From Siphonodentalium dalli (taxonomy: Eukaryota > Mollusca > Scaphopoda > Gadilida > Siphonodentaliidae), in the NCBI GenBank assembly GCA_032622095.1, contig CP136066.1:9015784-9079783 (forward strand): DNA of 64,000 nucleotides, in the 5' to 3' direction. Of the stretch, positions 32,101 through 47,100 are shown in pieces. The position numbers and the translations under genes were made by a program. Position 1 is the first letter of the stretch. The number at the start of each line of letters is the position of its first letter. The notes beneath the pieces are model-generated. The model was given only the letters and a program-made list of their open reading frames with translations. It searched no databases and was not told the DNA's origin.

Positions 32101-35100
32101 CCTATTTTCCACCATTCTGATTGGTCCATGTCCTGTCACGTGCCGAGAGACAAATCACACTGTCGCCCGCTGACCCGGGGGACATTGTTTTTGTCGCCCG
32201 CCTGATGTTATATTGCACGAATATTTCCAAACACACACTGTAGTAACTCATCTATTTCACATCACTACGAAGTATTAAAAAAAAACATAGATCTTATATA
32301 CCCCACGGATTCGCAAAACACACCAGTTGTGGTGTTTGCTAATTTGCATATATTTAGTGAACACTAATATTCGAACTTTTAAGTTGATACTTTTATCTGA
32401 CAAGCGTTATTATTTACGTTTTACATCGAAACATCTCGGTGATTCAATTTGTTCATGTCGACATTATGATGCAAGATTGAAAGAGTTGATCCCTTGAGGT
32501 TGGTTGGTTATAAATGTTTGTTGGTAGACAACGTACTGCATACGTTTGTCGCGAATGGCTGGTAATGTACGCTTATCCATGATATCAGACCGCTCCGCGA
32601 TGTCTACAATGTGATCATAGAAGTATTTTGAGCACTGACACATATGCATGTGCATTGATGAAATTGACAACTTCTCAATAGCTTTCGGGCAAGACCGTTA
32701 TGAAATGAACATCGCGAGTAAATTGCGCACACAAGACGACATTGAATATGCCACATTGCAAAAGACGAGAACATACCTATATGGCTTATTGGTTTACATT
32801 GCATGGACCGATATTGACGATTTACCAACCAAATTGATCGTAAATAAATGCTGATTATCAAACGCTTAACGGCTTGACTGTCGGTTATGGAACAGCAATC
32901 ATATAGGACGATAAGTAATTACTGAAAATATACATAATCTGGAAAGAAAGCACTCGTGACTTAGTGCAACATCGTGAGGGTGGATGGCAAGGATTTTTGT
33001 GGTATAATCGGATAACAAAACAGTTGTCGCCCTTCTTCTCGGGAGACATCGAGATTTGTCACCCGCTCGAGAACGGAATGTCTCCATCGGAGCTTCGCTC
33101 CTCGGGAGACATTCCGTTCTCGAGCGGGTGACAAATCTCAATGTCTCCCTCGACAACGGGCGACAACTGTATAATGTCAGTCGGTGTGTGACGTTGATTT
33201 TCATCAATGGTGTACTTACTGGTGTCGCATCCTGTATCCGAACTTCCGCTCGAAGACCAGCCGTCCATACATTCGCACGCACCAGTCGTTGTATTACAAA
33301 AACCATGATCACAAACCACTGTGTCGCATACATCTAGACGAGTGAATGATTAAGAATATTGGATGGGATTCCTTCTACGAAAACAATGGGGATCAATGCT
33401 TATCGACAATACTTTTATGACTCATATGTACAGTACCATTCAAAAGTAGTGGTATATTAAGCGCCCAATTGCTTTTAAGCACACCGCTTCCGATATTATT
33501 GCAATATTTTGCGCTTAATATCGCAATATTACGCGCTTGATAATTGCGATATCGCGCGCTTAATATTGCGACATCTTGCACTCAAAATTGTGACAATTAA
33601 AGCAAATTATTGCTTCTGTTGTATTGTTTGGCATAAATAAAGACAATGTTTTAGATTTGTATATAATTATATTTGTAAATGCTATATGTACACTATATGC
33701 ACACTATATTCACAGTAGTTATCTAACATTAAAGGTACTCAATCCGTAAAGAGGGTCCCCATCTCAACAGATTCCAACAACAACAATCCGATCAGATGGT
33801 CCTATTTTACTATTTATTTGGCTTTGGGGGTAAAAAATATTTGATTCGAGTCGAGGAACCCATCAAACAAAGCTCAGAGTTATTAGATATTTATTTTTGA
33901 AATTTGTTAGCCAGCATTTAGCCAGCATTTAATTTAACTTTTTACTGTCATCCCTGGATGCTAGGTGTGATTTTCGCTAACCCTACATGATGTGTTACCT
34001 GGTCAGACACCCACTTACCTCTTATTGGTTACCAATAAAACAAATGCAAGCGCCGAAAAGCGGTGGTCTGTTGCTTAAACACTCCATCACCGAGTACATA
34101 ACTGACGACGATTCCAGTGATATTTTGTTATTATTACTACAGACCTACACTTATACTCACATATATACAACTGCTTACTCGTGTACATGACTCAAAATTT
34201 CAAAATTAACCCTTTCGATGCCTCGCGGCCTACACATACGTTCTGAATTTTTAAATTGGTAAAACCCAACTATGTACCACGGTCCCATCTTTACTGAAAC
34301 TACCGGTATGGGACAATCATGAAACTTTAAAGTTTTAACTTCATACGTATATGCATTTTCTTCATGATGGTGCATGATTCTACGATACTGGTACGCATAT
34401 GCTTGTCATATAGTACACTTATATTTTCCAAATTTCAAAACACCAAGCATACTTCTGTTATGCTCCTGTTTTTCATTTATCTGACTACCAAATTGTCCAA
34501 GTGGCGCTTCGGAATGTGTACCTAGATTTTATATACCCTTGTCCATGTTACCAAGACAGGTTTATCCCTGTATTATGCGGTGTTCCCAGCCCCCTGGATC
34601 TATATATCTTTACAACAGATGCAAATACAAAACGGTTTATACACAGAGATGTCATATTCGGGCGGTTTCGCAGGAGTTCAACATCTCCCGTTTAACGACC
34701 CATAATCATCACCGCGAATCGTATTATAGTATTTACAAATAAATTCCCATCTGCTATCTATATATTTTTCTATGTTTTGTTAACAATTTGTAAAGCCACT
34801 GAGCCGACCGGCCGTCATTCTCATCTGGCTAAGTTTGTGCCATTATAGAGTGCCAGGTACCGTGGCCTATGTACCATGTCTTATCAACTGCTAACGACAC
34901 ACCCCCATACCAATAATTGCTAGACCATGGGTACAGCATTGGATGGGATTATTTTCAATGAAAACGTTCGAATCGTCTGTTCTAATGCCAATCGTTCGAT
35001 TTTCTCGTGACGGCTCCGGTAAATAAGACAATACCCCGATTTTATTGTTACGTTAATACTGTTTGAAAATTTATCACCAAGGAATCTTTACAATTCCAAA

Positions 35101-38100
35101 GCTCTTCCAATTAACGTATAACCTACGGAGCGTGCATTCTAATGTCGATCATTAGATTTTTCCATGACGGCTGAGGCAAAGTAAACCCCGACCTAAGATG
35201 GTTGTGACGTTGTGTGAATAATAGTGTTTGCAAGCGTATGGTCGATGGAGGTAATTAATTCCTTCAGGGCATTATTTATAATGCCAAAAGTTATTGTTAT
35301 CCTCCTCCCTATTTTCCACCATTCTGATTGGTCCATGTCCTGTCACGTGCCGAGAGACAAATCACACTGTCGCCCGCTGACCCGGGGGACATTGTTTTTG
35401 TCGCCCGCCTGATGTTATATTGCACGAATATTTCCAAACACACACTGTAGTAACTCATCTATTTCACATCACTACGAAGTATTAAAAAAAACATAGATCT
35501 TATATACCCCACGGATTCGCAAAACACACCAGTTGTGGTGTTTGCTAATTTGCATATATTTAGTGAACACTAATATTCGAACTTTTAAGTTGATACTTTT
35601 ATCTGACAAGCGTTATTATTTACTTTTTACATCGAAACATCTAGGTGATTCAATTTGTTCATGTCGACATTATGATGCAAGATTGAAAGAGTTGATCCCT
35701 TGAGGTTGGTTGGTTATAAATGTTTATTGGTAGACAACGTACTGCATACGTTTGTCGCGAATGGCTGGTAATGTACGCTTATCCATGATATCAGACCGCT
35801 CCGCGATGTCTACAATGTGATCATAGAAGTATTTTGAGCACTGACACATATGCATGTGCATTAATGAAATTGACAACTTCCCAATAGCTTTCGGGGAAGA
35901 CCGTTATGGAATGAACATCGCGAGTAAATTGCGCACACAAGACGACATTGAATATGCCACATTGCAAAAGACGAGAACATACCTATATGGCTTATTGGTT
36001 TACATTGCATGGACCGATATTGACGATTTACCAACCAAATTGATCGTAAATAAATGCTGATTATCAAACGCTTAACGGCTTGACTGTCGGTTATGGAACA
36101 GCAATCATATAGGACGATAAGTAATTACTGAAAATATACATAATCTGGAAAGAAAGCACTCGTGACTTAGTGCAACATCGTGAGGGTGGATGGCAAGGAT
36201 TTCTGTGGTATAATCGGATAACAAAACAGAAACTGTTCGACAACTGTATATTGTTATCCTCCTCCCTATGTTCCACCCTTCTGATTGGCCCATGTGCTGT
36301 CACGTGCCGGGCGACAAATCACACTGTCGCCCGCTTACCCGGGAGACATTGTTTTTGTCGCCCGCCTGATGTTATATTGCAAGAATATCTCCAAACACAC
36401 ACTGCAGTAACTCATCTACTTCGCATCACTACAACGTACTAAAACATCATAGATCTTATATACCCCACGGATTCGCAAAACACACCAGTTGTGGTGTTTG
36501 CTAATTTGCATATATTTAGTGAACACTAATATTCTTAAGTTTTAAGTTGATACTTTTATCGGACAAGCGTTATTATTTACTTTTTACATCGTAACATCTC
36601 GGTGATTCAATTTGTTCATGTCGACATTATGATGCAAGATTGAAAGAGAGGATCCCTTTAGGTTTGTTGCTTATAAATGTTCGCTGGTAGACAACGTAAT
36701 GCATACGTTTGTCGCGAATAAATGGTACTGTACGCTTATCTTCCGCGATGTCTGCAATGTGATCATAGAAGTATTTTATGTGAGAATCGCCATGAGCACT
36801 GACACATATGAATGTACATTAATGAAATTGACAACTTCCCAATAGCTTTCGGGGAAGACCGTTATGAAATGAACATCGCGAGTAAATTGCGCGCACAAGA
36901 CGACATTGAATATGCCTTGCAGAATACGAGAACATACCTATCTGGCTGATTGGTTTACATTGCATGGACCGATATTGACGATTTGACCACCAAAATGATC
37001 ATAAATAAACGCGGATTATCAAACGCTTAAAAGCTTGACTATCGTTTACGGAACCTATGGGACGATAAGTACTTACTGAAAATATACATAATCGGGAAAG
37101 AAAGCACTGATGACTCAGTGCAACATCGTGCATGCATGCATGTGGATGGCAAGGATATTTTCTGTGGTATAATCGGAAAACAAAACAGTTGTTTCCCTTC
37201 TTCTCGGGAGACATTGAGATTTGTCACCCGCTCGAGAACGGAATGTCTCCCTCGGAGCTTCGCTCCTTGGGAGACATTCCGTTCTCGAGCGGGTGACAAA
37301 TCTCAATGTCTCCCTCGACAACGGGCGACAACTGTATAATGTCAGTCGGTGTGTGACGTTGATTTTCATCAATGGTGTACTTACTGGTGTCGCATCCTGT
37401 ATCCGAACTTCCGCTCGAAGACCAGCCGTCCATACATTCGCACGCACCAGTCGTTGTATTACAAAAACCATGATCACAAACCACTGTGTCGCATACATCT
37501 AGACGAGTGAATGATTAAGAATATTGGATGGGATTCCTTCTACGAAAACAATGGGGATCAATGCTTATCGACAATACTTTTATGACTCATATATACAGTA
37601 CCATTCAAAAGTAGTGGTATATTAAGCGCCCAATTGCTCTTAAGCACACCGCTTCCGATATTATTGCAATATTTTGCGCTTAATATCGCAATATTACGCG
37701 CTTGATAATTGCGATATCGCGCGCTTAATATTGCGACATCTTGCACTCAAAATTGAGACAATTAAAGCAAATTATTGCTTCTGTTGTATTGTTTGGCATA
37801 AATAAAGACAATGTTTTAGATTTGTATATAATTATATTTGTAAATGCTATATGTACACTATATGCACACTATATTCACAGTAGTTATTTAACATTAAAGG
37901 TACTCAATCCGTAAAGAGGGTCCCCATCTCAACAGATTCCAACAACAACAATCCGATCAGATGGTCCTATATTACTATTTATTTGGCTTTGGGGTAAAAA
38001 ATATTTGATTCGAGTCGAGGAACCCATCAAACAAAGCTCAGAGTTATTAGATATTTATTTTTGAAATTTGTTAATAGCTCGAGATGAGTACTAATAACTG

Positions 38101-41100
38101 CCGTCAATTTGGTAACCTGCTCGAGATTTTACGCCAAAACTCTATTCAAACAGACAAGGATGGATAACTCTATAATCAAGTGGTAATAATAACGAAATTT
38201 TTACTGTCTTCTGGGCCAGAAAGAATTCCCGATAATGAAAAATAATAGATTTCTAAAATCGATATCTAACAAATCTGAGCTTTGATGGGTGACTTCCTCG
38301 ACTCGAATCAAATATTTTTGACCCCCGAAGCCATTGAAATAGTAATTGAGAGGAGTTTTATCGGATTGAGTACCTTTAATATAACACTATCGGCTATGTA
38401 TGTCATTTTATCGCGCTCAATATTTGCGAAAATGAGCGCTTAATATCGCAATATTCTGCGCTTAATACCGCAATAATAAGCACGACATGTTTTTGGTATT
38501 GTCCTATAATCGCGCCTTTTCCGAATTTAGCACGCTCAATATCGCAATAAATGCGCGCCTCAATATACCACTTCTTCTGACTGGTACTGTAGCTTCAAAA
38601 AACCTTGCGGTATTGTAGCTCATCTACACAGCATCCGATTTGTGACCCGCCATATCAAATCCAGTAGTAAGTCGGGATTTTTGTTACCCTGTGCCAATGC
38701 ATCGGCCTAACAATTTTTTACAATTTTAATAATTTGTTCTTGTATTCTTTAACAATTTTATAATTTCACCCATACAGAGCCCCAAACAAACATGAGCAGA
38801 CGACACTCTTCTATTTGCTTCTATATATGTGTGGGGCTCCCTGCAGGGTAATGGATGTTTTTTTATGTCCAAAAAATTGTAAGAAACATTTATTTTAAAA
38901 ACCTGATAAAAAATTGTTAGGCCAATGCATTCTCTTATATATGCGAGGCGACCTATGGTGCATTGGCACAAGGTAAAAAAAAAATCCCGAATTACGACTG
39001 GATTTGATATGGCGGGTCACATTTGTGCGTTCTAATATCAATCGTTCGATTTTCTCGTGACGACTCCGACAAAGAAGTCTTTGCTCTAATTTGATTGCGA
39101 CGTTAATACTGTTTTCAAACAAATAATCAGGCGATTTTGACAATTCCACAGCTGTTCCACATTGCGTGCAAAGCATGCCCCTAATGTCAATAGTTAGATT
39201 TTACAGTGACGCCTTCGGCAAATAAGACCCTACTCTAATTTGGTTGTGACGATGTGTGAATAACACTATTCGAGAGAATACAATCGATGAAGATTAACAA
39301 TTCTGCAGATGTGGATGATGAGCGTACTAAGCATCCAAGGCAGTAATTTGTAATGCTAAATGCCGGTCAGTATGTGACCTCCATGGTGTACTTACTGATG
39401 TCACATGGTGTACTTACTGGTGTCACATGGTGTACCCGAACCTCCGCTCGAGAACCAGCCGACCAGGCATTCGCACGCACCAGATGTTTCATCACAACAA
39501 CCGTGTTCACAATCCATTGTGTCGCATACATCTGGATGAGTGAATGATTGAGAACTTTGATGGGATTCTTTTATAAGAAAAAGATGCGAAACAATGATTA
39601 TCGACTTGACGATACTTTTATGATTAACATACTAATATGTAACTTAAAAAGAAAGTTTCTACGTAAATGAATGGGAACAATGACTATAGAATTGTCAAGA
39701 CTTTTCTGATGAATACACTCATATATAGCTTTACAAGACATTGCGGTATTGTAGCTCATCCACGTAGCGTCCCAAGAGTGCGTTATCATGTTAATTGTTA
39801 GATGGTCCATTGATGACGCCGGCAAATAAGATACTGCTCTAATTTGATTGCACCACTATTATGGTGCGCTAACATATAACCAAGGGACTTTGACAATTCA
39901 ACAGTTCTATCTCATAACTCGGTAAGGGTGTTTTTTAAAGTCAATCGTTAGATTGTCCCGTGGCAGCTCTGGCAAATTAGAACCTGCCCTAATGCGTTTG
40001 AGAAATTGTGTGGATAATACTGATTGAAAGCATATATTCGATGCAGTTTAACAATTCCGCAAGAGTAAAATGATGGGCGTACTAAGACTCGAGGCAGTAG
40101 GTATAATGCTAAATGTCAGTCGGTGTGTGACGTTGATTTTCGTCAATGGTGTACTTACTGGTGTCACATGGTGTGCCCGAGCCTCCGCTCGACGACCAGC
40201 CATCCGTGCATCCGCACAAACCAGTCACGGTATCACAACAACCGTGTTCGCAATCCACATTTTGGCATACATCTGGAATGAGTGAATTGTTGAGAAATTG
40301 GATTGGATTATTTTCTACGTAAATGAATGGGAATAATGACTATCGAATTGTCATGACTTTTCGGATGAATACATTCATATATAGCTTTACAAGACATCGC
40401 GATATTATAGCTCATCCACATAGCGTCCCAAGAGTGCGTTATCATGTTAATTGTTAGATGGTCCATTGATGGCGCCGGCAAATAAGATACTGCTCTAATT
40501 TTATTGCACCGATATTATATTTCGCTAACATTTAGCCAATGGATTTTTACAATTCGACGGTTCTATCTTATAAATTGGTGAGGGTGTTTTCTAATGTCAA
40601 TCGTTAGATTGTCCCGTGACAGCTCTGGCAAATTAGAACCTTCTCTAATACGGTTGAGAAATCGAGTGGTTAATACTGACTGAAAGCATTTATTTGATGC
40701 AATTTAACAATTCCGCAGGCGTAAAATGGTGAGCGTACTAATACTTCAGGGCAGTTTTTATAATGCCAAATGTCAGTTGGTGTGTGACGTTGATTTTCGT
40801 CAATGACGTACTTACTGCTGTCACATGCTGTACCCGCGCCACCGCTCGAGGACCAGCCGTCCATGCAACTGCACGTACCATCATCTGTATCACAACAACC
40901 ATGTTCGCAATCCACTGACTCGCATACATCTGGATGAGTGAATTATTGAGATATTAGATTGGATTCTTTCCTACGTAAATGAATGGGAATAATACATATC
41001 GAATTGTCATGACTTTTCGGATGAACACATTCATATATAGCTTTACAAGACATCGCGATATTATAGCTCATCCACATATCGTCCCAAGAGTGCGTTATCA

Positions 41101-44100
41101 TGTTAATTGTTAGATGGTCCATTGATGGCGCCGCCAAATAAGATACTACTCTAATTGTATTGCACCGCTATTATATTTCGCTAACATTTAGCCAATGGAC
41201 TTTTACAATTCCACGGTTCTATCTTATAACTTAGTAAGTGTGTTTTCTAATGTCAATCGTTAGATTGTCCCGTGACAGCTCTGGAAAATTAGAACCTACA
41301 ATAATATGGTTGAGAAATCGAGTGGTTAGTACTGCCTGAAAGCATTTATTTGATGCAATTTAACAATTCCGCAGGCGTAAAATGGTGAGCGTACATATAC
41401 TTCAGGGCAGTTTTTTTAATGCAAAATGTCAGTTGGTGTGTGATTTTGATTTTCGTCAATGATGTGCTTACTGGTGTCACATGCTGTACCCGCGCCACCG
41501 CTCGAGGACCAGCCGTCCATGCAACTGCACGTACCATCATCTGTATCACAACAACCGTGTTCGCAATCCACTGACTCGCATACATCTGGATGAGTGAATT
41601 ATTGAGATATTAGATTGATTCTTTCCTACGTAAATGAATGGAAACAATGACTATCGAATTGTCAAGACTTTTCTCATTAACACACTCATATATAGCTTCA
41701 CAAGACATCGCGATAATATAGCTGTTCCGCATAGCGTTTCAAAAGTGTGTTATAATGTTAATTGTTAGATTGTCCATTGGTGGCGCCGGCAAATAAGATA
41801 CTGCTCTAATTGTATTGCACCGTTATTATATTTCTATATTTCGCTAACATTTAGCCAAGGGACTTTTACAATTCCACGGTTCTATCTCATAACATGGTGA
41901 GGGTGTTTTCTAATGTCAATCATTAGATTGTCCCGTGATAGCTTGGTAAATTAGAAACTACTCTTATACGGTTGAGAAATCGAGTGGTTAATACTGACTG
42001 AAAGCATTTATTTGATGCAATTTAACAATTCCGCAGGCGTAAAATGATGAGCGTACTAATATTTCAGGGCAGTTTTTATAATGCAAAATATCAGTTGGTG
42101 TTTGACGTTGATTTTCGTCAATGTGCTTACTGGTGTCACATGCTGTACCCGCGCCTCCGCTCGAGGACCAGCCGTCCATGCAACTGCACGTACCATCATC
42201 TGTATCACAACAACCGTGTTCGCAATCCACTGACTCGCATACATCTGGATGAGTGAATTATTGAGATATTAGATTGGATTCTTTCCTACGTAAATGAATG
42301 GGAATAATGCATATCGAATTGTCATGACTTTTCGGATGAATACACTCATATACAGCTTCACAAGACATCACAACATTATAGCTCATCCACATATCGTCAC
42401 AAGAGTGCGTTATCATGTTAATTGTTAGATGGTCCATTGATGGCGCGGCAAATAAGATACTGCTCTAATTTTATTGCACCGCTATTATATTTCGCTAACA
42501 TTTAGCCAATGGACTTTTACAATTCCACGGTTCTATCTTATAACTTGGTAAGTGTGTTTTCTAATGTCAATCGTTAGATTGTACCATGACAGTTCTGGAA
42601 AATTAGAACCTACAATAATATGGTTGAGAAATCGAGTGGTTAGTACTGCCTGAAAGCATTTATTTGATGCAATTTAACAATTCCGCAGGCGTAAAATGGT
42701 GAGCGTACATATACTTCAGGGCAGTTTTTATAATGCAAAGTGTCAGTTGGTGTGTGACGTTGATTTTCGTCAATGATGTGCTTACTGGTGTCACATGCTG
42801 TACCCGTGCCACCGCTCGAGGACCAGCCGTCCATGCAACTGCACGTACCATCATCTGTATCACAACAACCGTGTTCGCAATCCACTGACTCGCATACATC
42901 TGGATGAGTGAATTATTGAGATATTAGATTGATTCTTTCCTACGTAAATGAATGGGAACAATGACTATCGAATTGTCAAGACTTTTCTCATTAACACACT
43001 CATATATATCTTCACAAGACATCGCGATAATATACCTCTTCCACATATCGTCCCAAGAGTGCGTTATCATGTTAATTGTTAGATGGTCCATTGATGGCGC
43101 CGCCAAATAAGATACTACTCTAATTGTATTGCACCGCTATTATATTTCGCTAACATTTAGCCAATGGACTTTTACAATTCCACGGTTCTATCTTATAACT
43201 TAGTAAGTGTGTTTTCTAATGTCAATCGTTAGATTGTCCCGTGACAGCTCTGGAAAATTAGAACCTACAATAATATGGTTGAGAAATCGAGTGGTTAGTA
43301 CTGCCTGAAAGCATTTATTTGATGCAATTTAACAATTCCGCAGGCGTAAAATGGTGAGCGTACATATACTTCAGGGCAGTTTTTTTAATGCAAAATGTCA
43401 GTTGGTGTGTGATTTTGATTTTCGTCAATGATGTGCTTACTGGTGTCACATGCTGTACCCGCGCCACCGCTCGAGGACCAGCCGTCCATGCAACTGCACG
43501 TACCATCATCTGTATCACAACAACCGTGTTCGCAATCCACTGACTCGCATACATCTGGATGAGTGAATTATTGAGATATTAGATTGATTCTTTCCTACGT
43601 AAATGAATGGAAACAATGACTATCGAATTGTCAAGACTTTTCTCATTAACACACTCATATATAGCTTCACAAGACATCGCGATAATATAGCTGTTCCGCA
43701 TAGCGTTTCAAAAGTGTGTTATAATGTTAATTGTTAGATTGTCCATTGGTGGCGCCGGCAAATAAGATACTGCTCTAATTGTATTGCACCGTTATTATAT
43801 TTCTATATTTCGCTAACATTTAGCCAAGGGACTTTTACAATTCCACGGTTCTATCTCATAACATGGTGAGGGTGTTTTCTAATGTCAATCATTAGATTGT
43901 CCCGTGATAGCTTGGTAAATTAGAAACTACTCTTATACGGTTGAGAAATCGAGTGGTTAATACTGACTGAAAGCATTTATTTGATGCAATTTAACAATTC
44001 CGCAGGCGTAAAATGATGAGCGTACTAATATTTCAGGGCAGTTTTTATAATGCAAAATATCAGTTGGTGTTTGACGTTGATTTTCGTCAATGTGCTTACT

Positions 44101-47100
44101 GGTGTCACATGCTGTACCCGCGCCTCCGCTCGAGGACCAGCCGTCCATGCAACTGCACGTACCATCATCTGTATCACAACAACCGTGTTCGCAATCCACT
44201 GACTCGCATACATCTGGATGAGTGAATTATTGAGATATTAGATTGGATTCTTTCCTACGTAAATGAATGGGAATAATGCATATCGAATTGTCATGACTTT
44301 TCGGATGAATACACTCATATACAGCTTCACAAGACATCACAACATTATAGCTCATCCACATATCGTCACAAGAGTGCGTTATCATGTTAATTGTTAGATG
44401 GTCCATTGATGGCGCGGCAAATAAGATACTGCTCTAATTTTATTGCACCGCTATTATATTTCGCTAACATTTAGCCAATGGACTTTTACAATTCCACGGT
44501 TCTATCTTATAACTTGGTAAGTGTGTTTTCTAATGTCAATCGTTAGATTGTACCATGACAGTTCTGGAAAATTAGAACCTACAATAATATGGTTGAGAAA
44601 TCGAGTGGTTAGTACTGCCTGAAAGCATTTATTTGATGCAATTTAACAATTCCGCAGGCGTAAAATGGTGAGCGTACATATACTTCAGGGCAGTTTTTAT
44701 AATGCAAAGTGTCAGTTGGTGTGTGACGTTGATTTTCGTCAATGATGTGCTTACTGGTGTCACATGCTGTACCCGTGCCACCGCTCGAGGACCAGCCGTC
44801 CATGCAACTGCACGTACCATCATCTGTATCACAACAACCGTGTTCGCAATCCACTGACTCGCATACATCTGGATGAGTGAATTATTGAGATATTAGATTG
44901 ATTCTTTCCTACGTAAATGAATGGGAACAATGACTATCGAATTGTCAAGACTTTTCTCATTAACACACTCATATATATCTTCACAAGACATCGCGATAAT
45001 ATACCTCTTCCACATAGCGTTTCAAGAGTGCGTTATAATGTTAATTGTTAGATGGTCCATTAATGGCGCCGGCAAATAAGGAACTGCTCTAATTTTATTC
45101 CACCGCTATTATATTTCGCTAACATTTAGCCAATGGACTTTTACAATTCCACGGTTCTATCTTATAACTTGGTAAGTGTGTTTTCTAATGTCAATCGTTA
45201 GATTGTCCCGTGACAGCTCTGGAAAATTAGAACCTACAATAATTTGGTTGAGAAATCGAGTGGTTAGTACTGCCTGAAAGAATTTATTTGATGCAATTTA
45301 ACAATTCCGCAGGCGTAAAATGGTGAGCGTACATATACTTCAGGGCAGTGTTTATAATGCAAAATGTCAGTTGGTGTGTGATGTTGATTTTCGTCAATGA
45401 TGTGCTTACTGGTGTCACATGCTGTACCCGCGCCACCGCTCGAGGACCAGCCATCCATGCAACTGCACGTACCATCATCTGTATCACAACAACCGTGTTC
45501 GCAATCCACTGACTCGCATACATCTGGATGAGTGAATTATTGAGATATTAGATTGATTCTTTCCTACGTAAATGAATGGAAACAATGACTATCGAATTGT
45601 CAAGACTTTTCTCATTAACACACTCATATATAGCTTCACAAGACATCGCGATAATATAGCTCTTCCACATAGCGTTTCAAGAGTGCGTTATAATGTTAAT
45701 TGTTAGATGGTCCATTGGTGGCGCCGGCAAATAAGATACTGCTCTAATTTTATTGCACCGCTATTATATTTCTATATATCGCTAACATTTAGCCAAGGGA
45801 CTTTTACAATTCCACGGTTCTATCTCATAACATGGTGAGGGTGTTTTCTAATGTCAATCGTTAGATTGTCCCGTGACAGCTCTGGCAAATTAGAACCTAC
45901 TCTTATACGGTTGAGAAATCGAGTGGTTAATACGGACTGAAAGCATTTATTTGATGCAATTTAACAATTCCGCAGGCGTAAAATGATGAGCGTACTAATA
46001 CTTCAGGGCAGTTTTTATAATGCAAAATGTCAGTTGGTGTTTGACGTTGATTTTCGTCATTGTGCTTACTGGTGTCACATGCTGTACCCGCGCCTCCGCT
46101 CGAGGACCAGCCGTCCATGCAACTGCACGTACCATCATCTGTATCACAACAACCGTGTTCGCAATCCACTGACTCGCATACATCTGGATGAGTGAATTAT
46201 TGAGATATTAGATTGGATTCTTTCCTACGTAAATGAATGGGAATAATGCATATCGAATTGTCATGACTTTTCGGATGAATACACTCATATACAGCTTCAC
46301 AAGACATCACAATATTATAGCTCATCCACATAGCGTCCCAAGAGTGCGTTATCATGTTAATTGTTAGATGGTCCATTGATGGCCCCGGCAAATAAGATAC
46401 TGCTCTAATTTTATTGCACCGCTATTATATTTCGCTACCATTTAGCCAATGGACTTTTACAATTCCACGGTTCTATCTTATAACTTGGTAAGTGTGTTTT
46501 CTAATGTCAATTGTTAGATTGTCCCGTGACAGCTCTGGAAAATTAGAACCTACAATAATATGGTTGAGAAATCGAGTGGTTAGTACTGCCTGAAAGCATT
46601 TATTTGATGCAATTTAACAATTCCGCAGGCGTAAAATGGTGATCGTACATATACTTCAGGGCAGTGTTTATAATGCCAAATGTCAGTTGGTGTGTGACGT
46701 TGATTTTCGTCAATGACGTACTTACTGCTGTCACATGCTGTACCCGCGCCACCGCTCGAGGACCAGCCGTCCATGCAACTGCACGTACCATCATCTGTAT
46801 CACAACAACCATGTTCGCAATCCACTGACTCGCATACATCTGGATGAGTGAATTATTGAGATATTAGATTGGATTCTTTCCTACGTAAATGAATGGGAAT
46901 AATGCATATCGAATTGTCATGACTTTTCGGATGAACACATTCATATATAGCTTTACAAGACATCGCGATATTATAGCTCATCCACATATCGTCCCAAGAG
47001 TGCGTTATCATGTTAATTGTTAGATGGTCCATTGATGGCGCCGGCAAATAAGATACTACTCTAATTTTATTGCACCGCTATTATATTTCGCTAACATTTA

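Larger units (their letters stand above)
33907..38380. repeat. Tandem unit, copy 4 (outermost, lengthened)
   Basis: Contains two tandem, diverged versions of the 1-kb internal element (35293-36249, lacking the hairpin, and 36250-37338 with it). It retains the complete transposons at the right end that copies 1-3 carry only in truncated form. Confidence 0.88.
41075..45012. repeat. 1,969-bp (three-unit) tandem duplication
   Basis: 41075-43043 and 43044-45012 show no difference in the long stretches I compared, including rare variants (GGCGCCGCCAAATAAG, ATAGCTTGGTAAATTAG). The joint lies in the ATCGTCCCAAGAG / AGCGTTTCAAGAG region. Confidence 0.88.
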
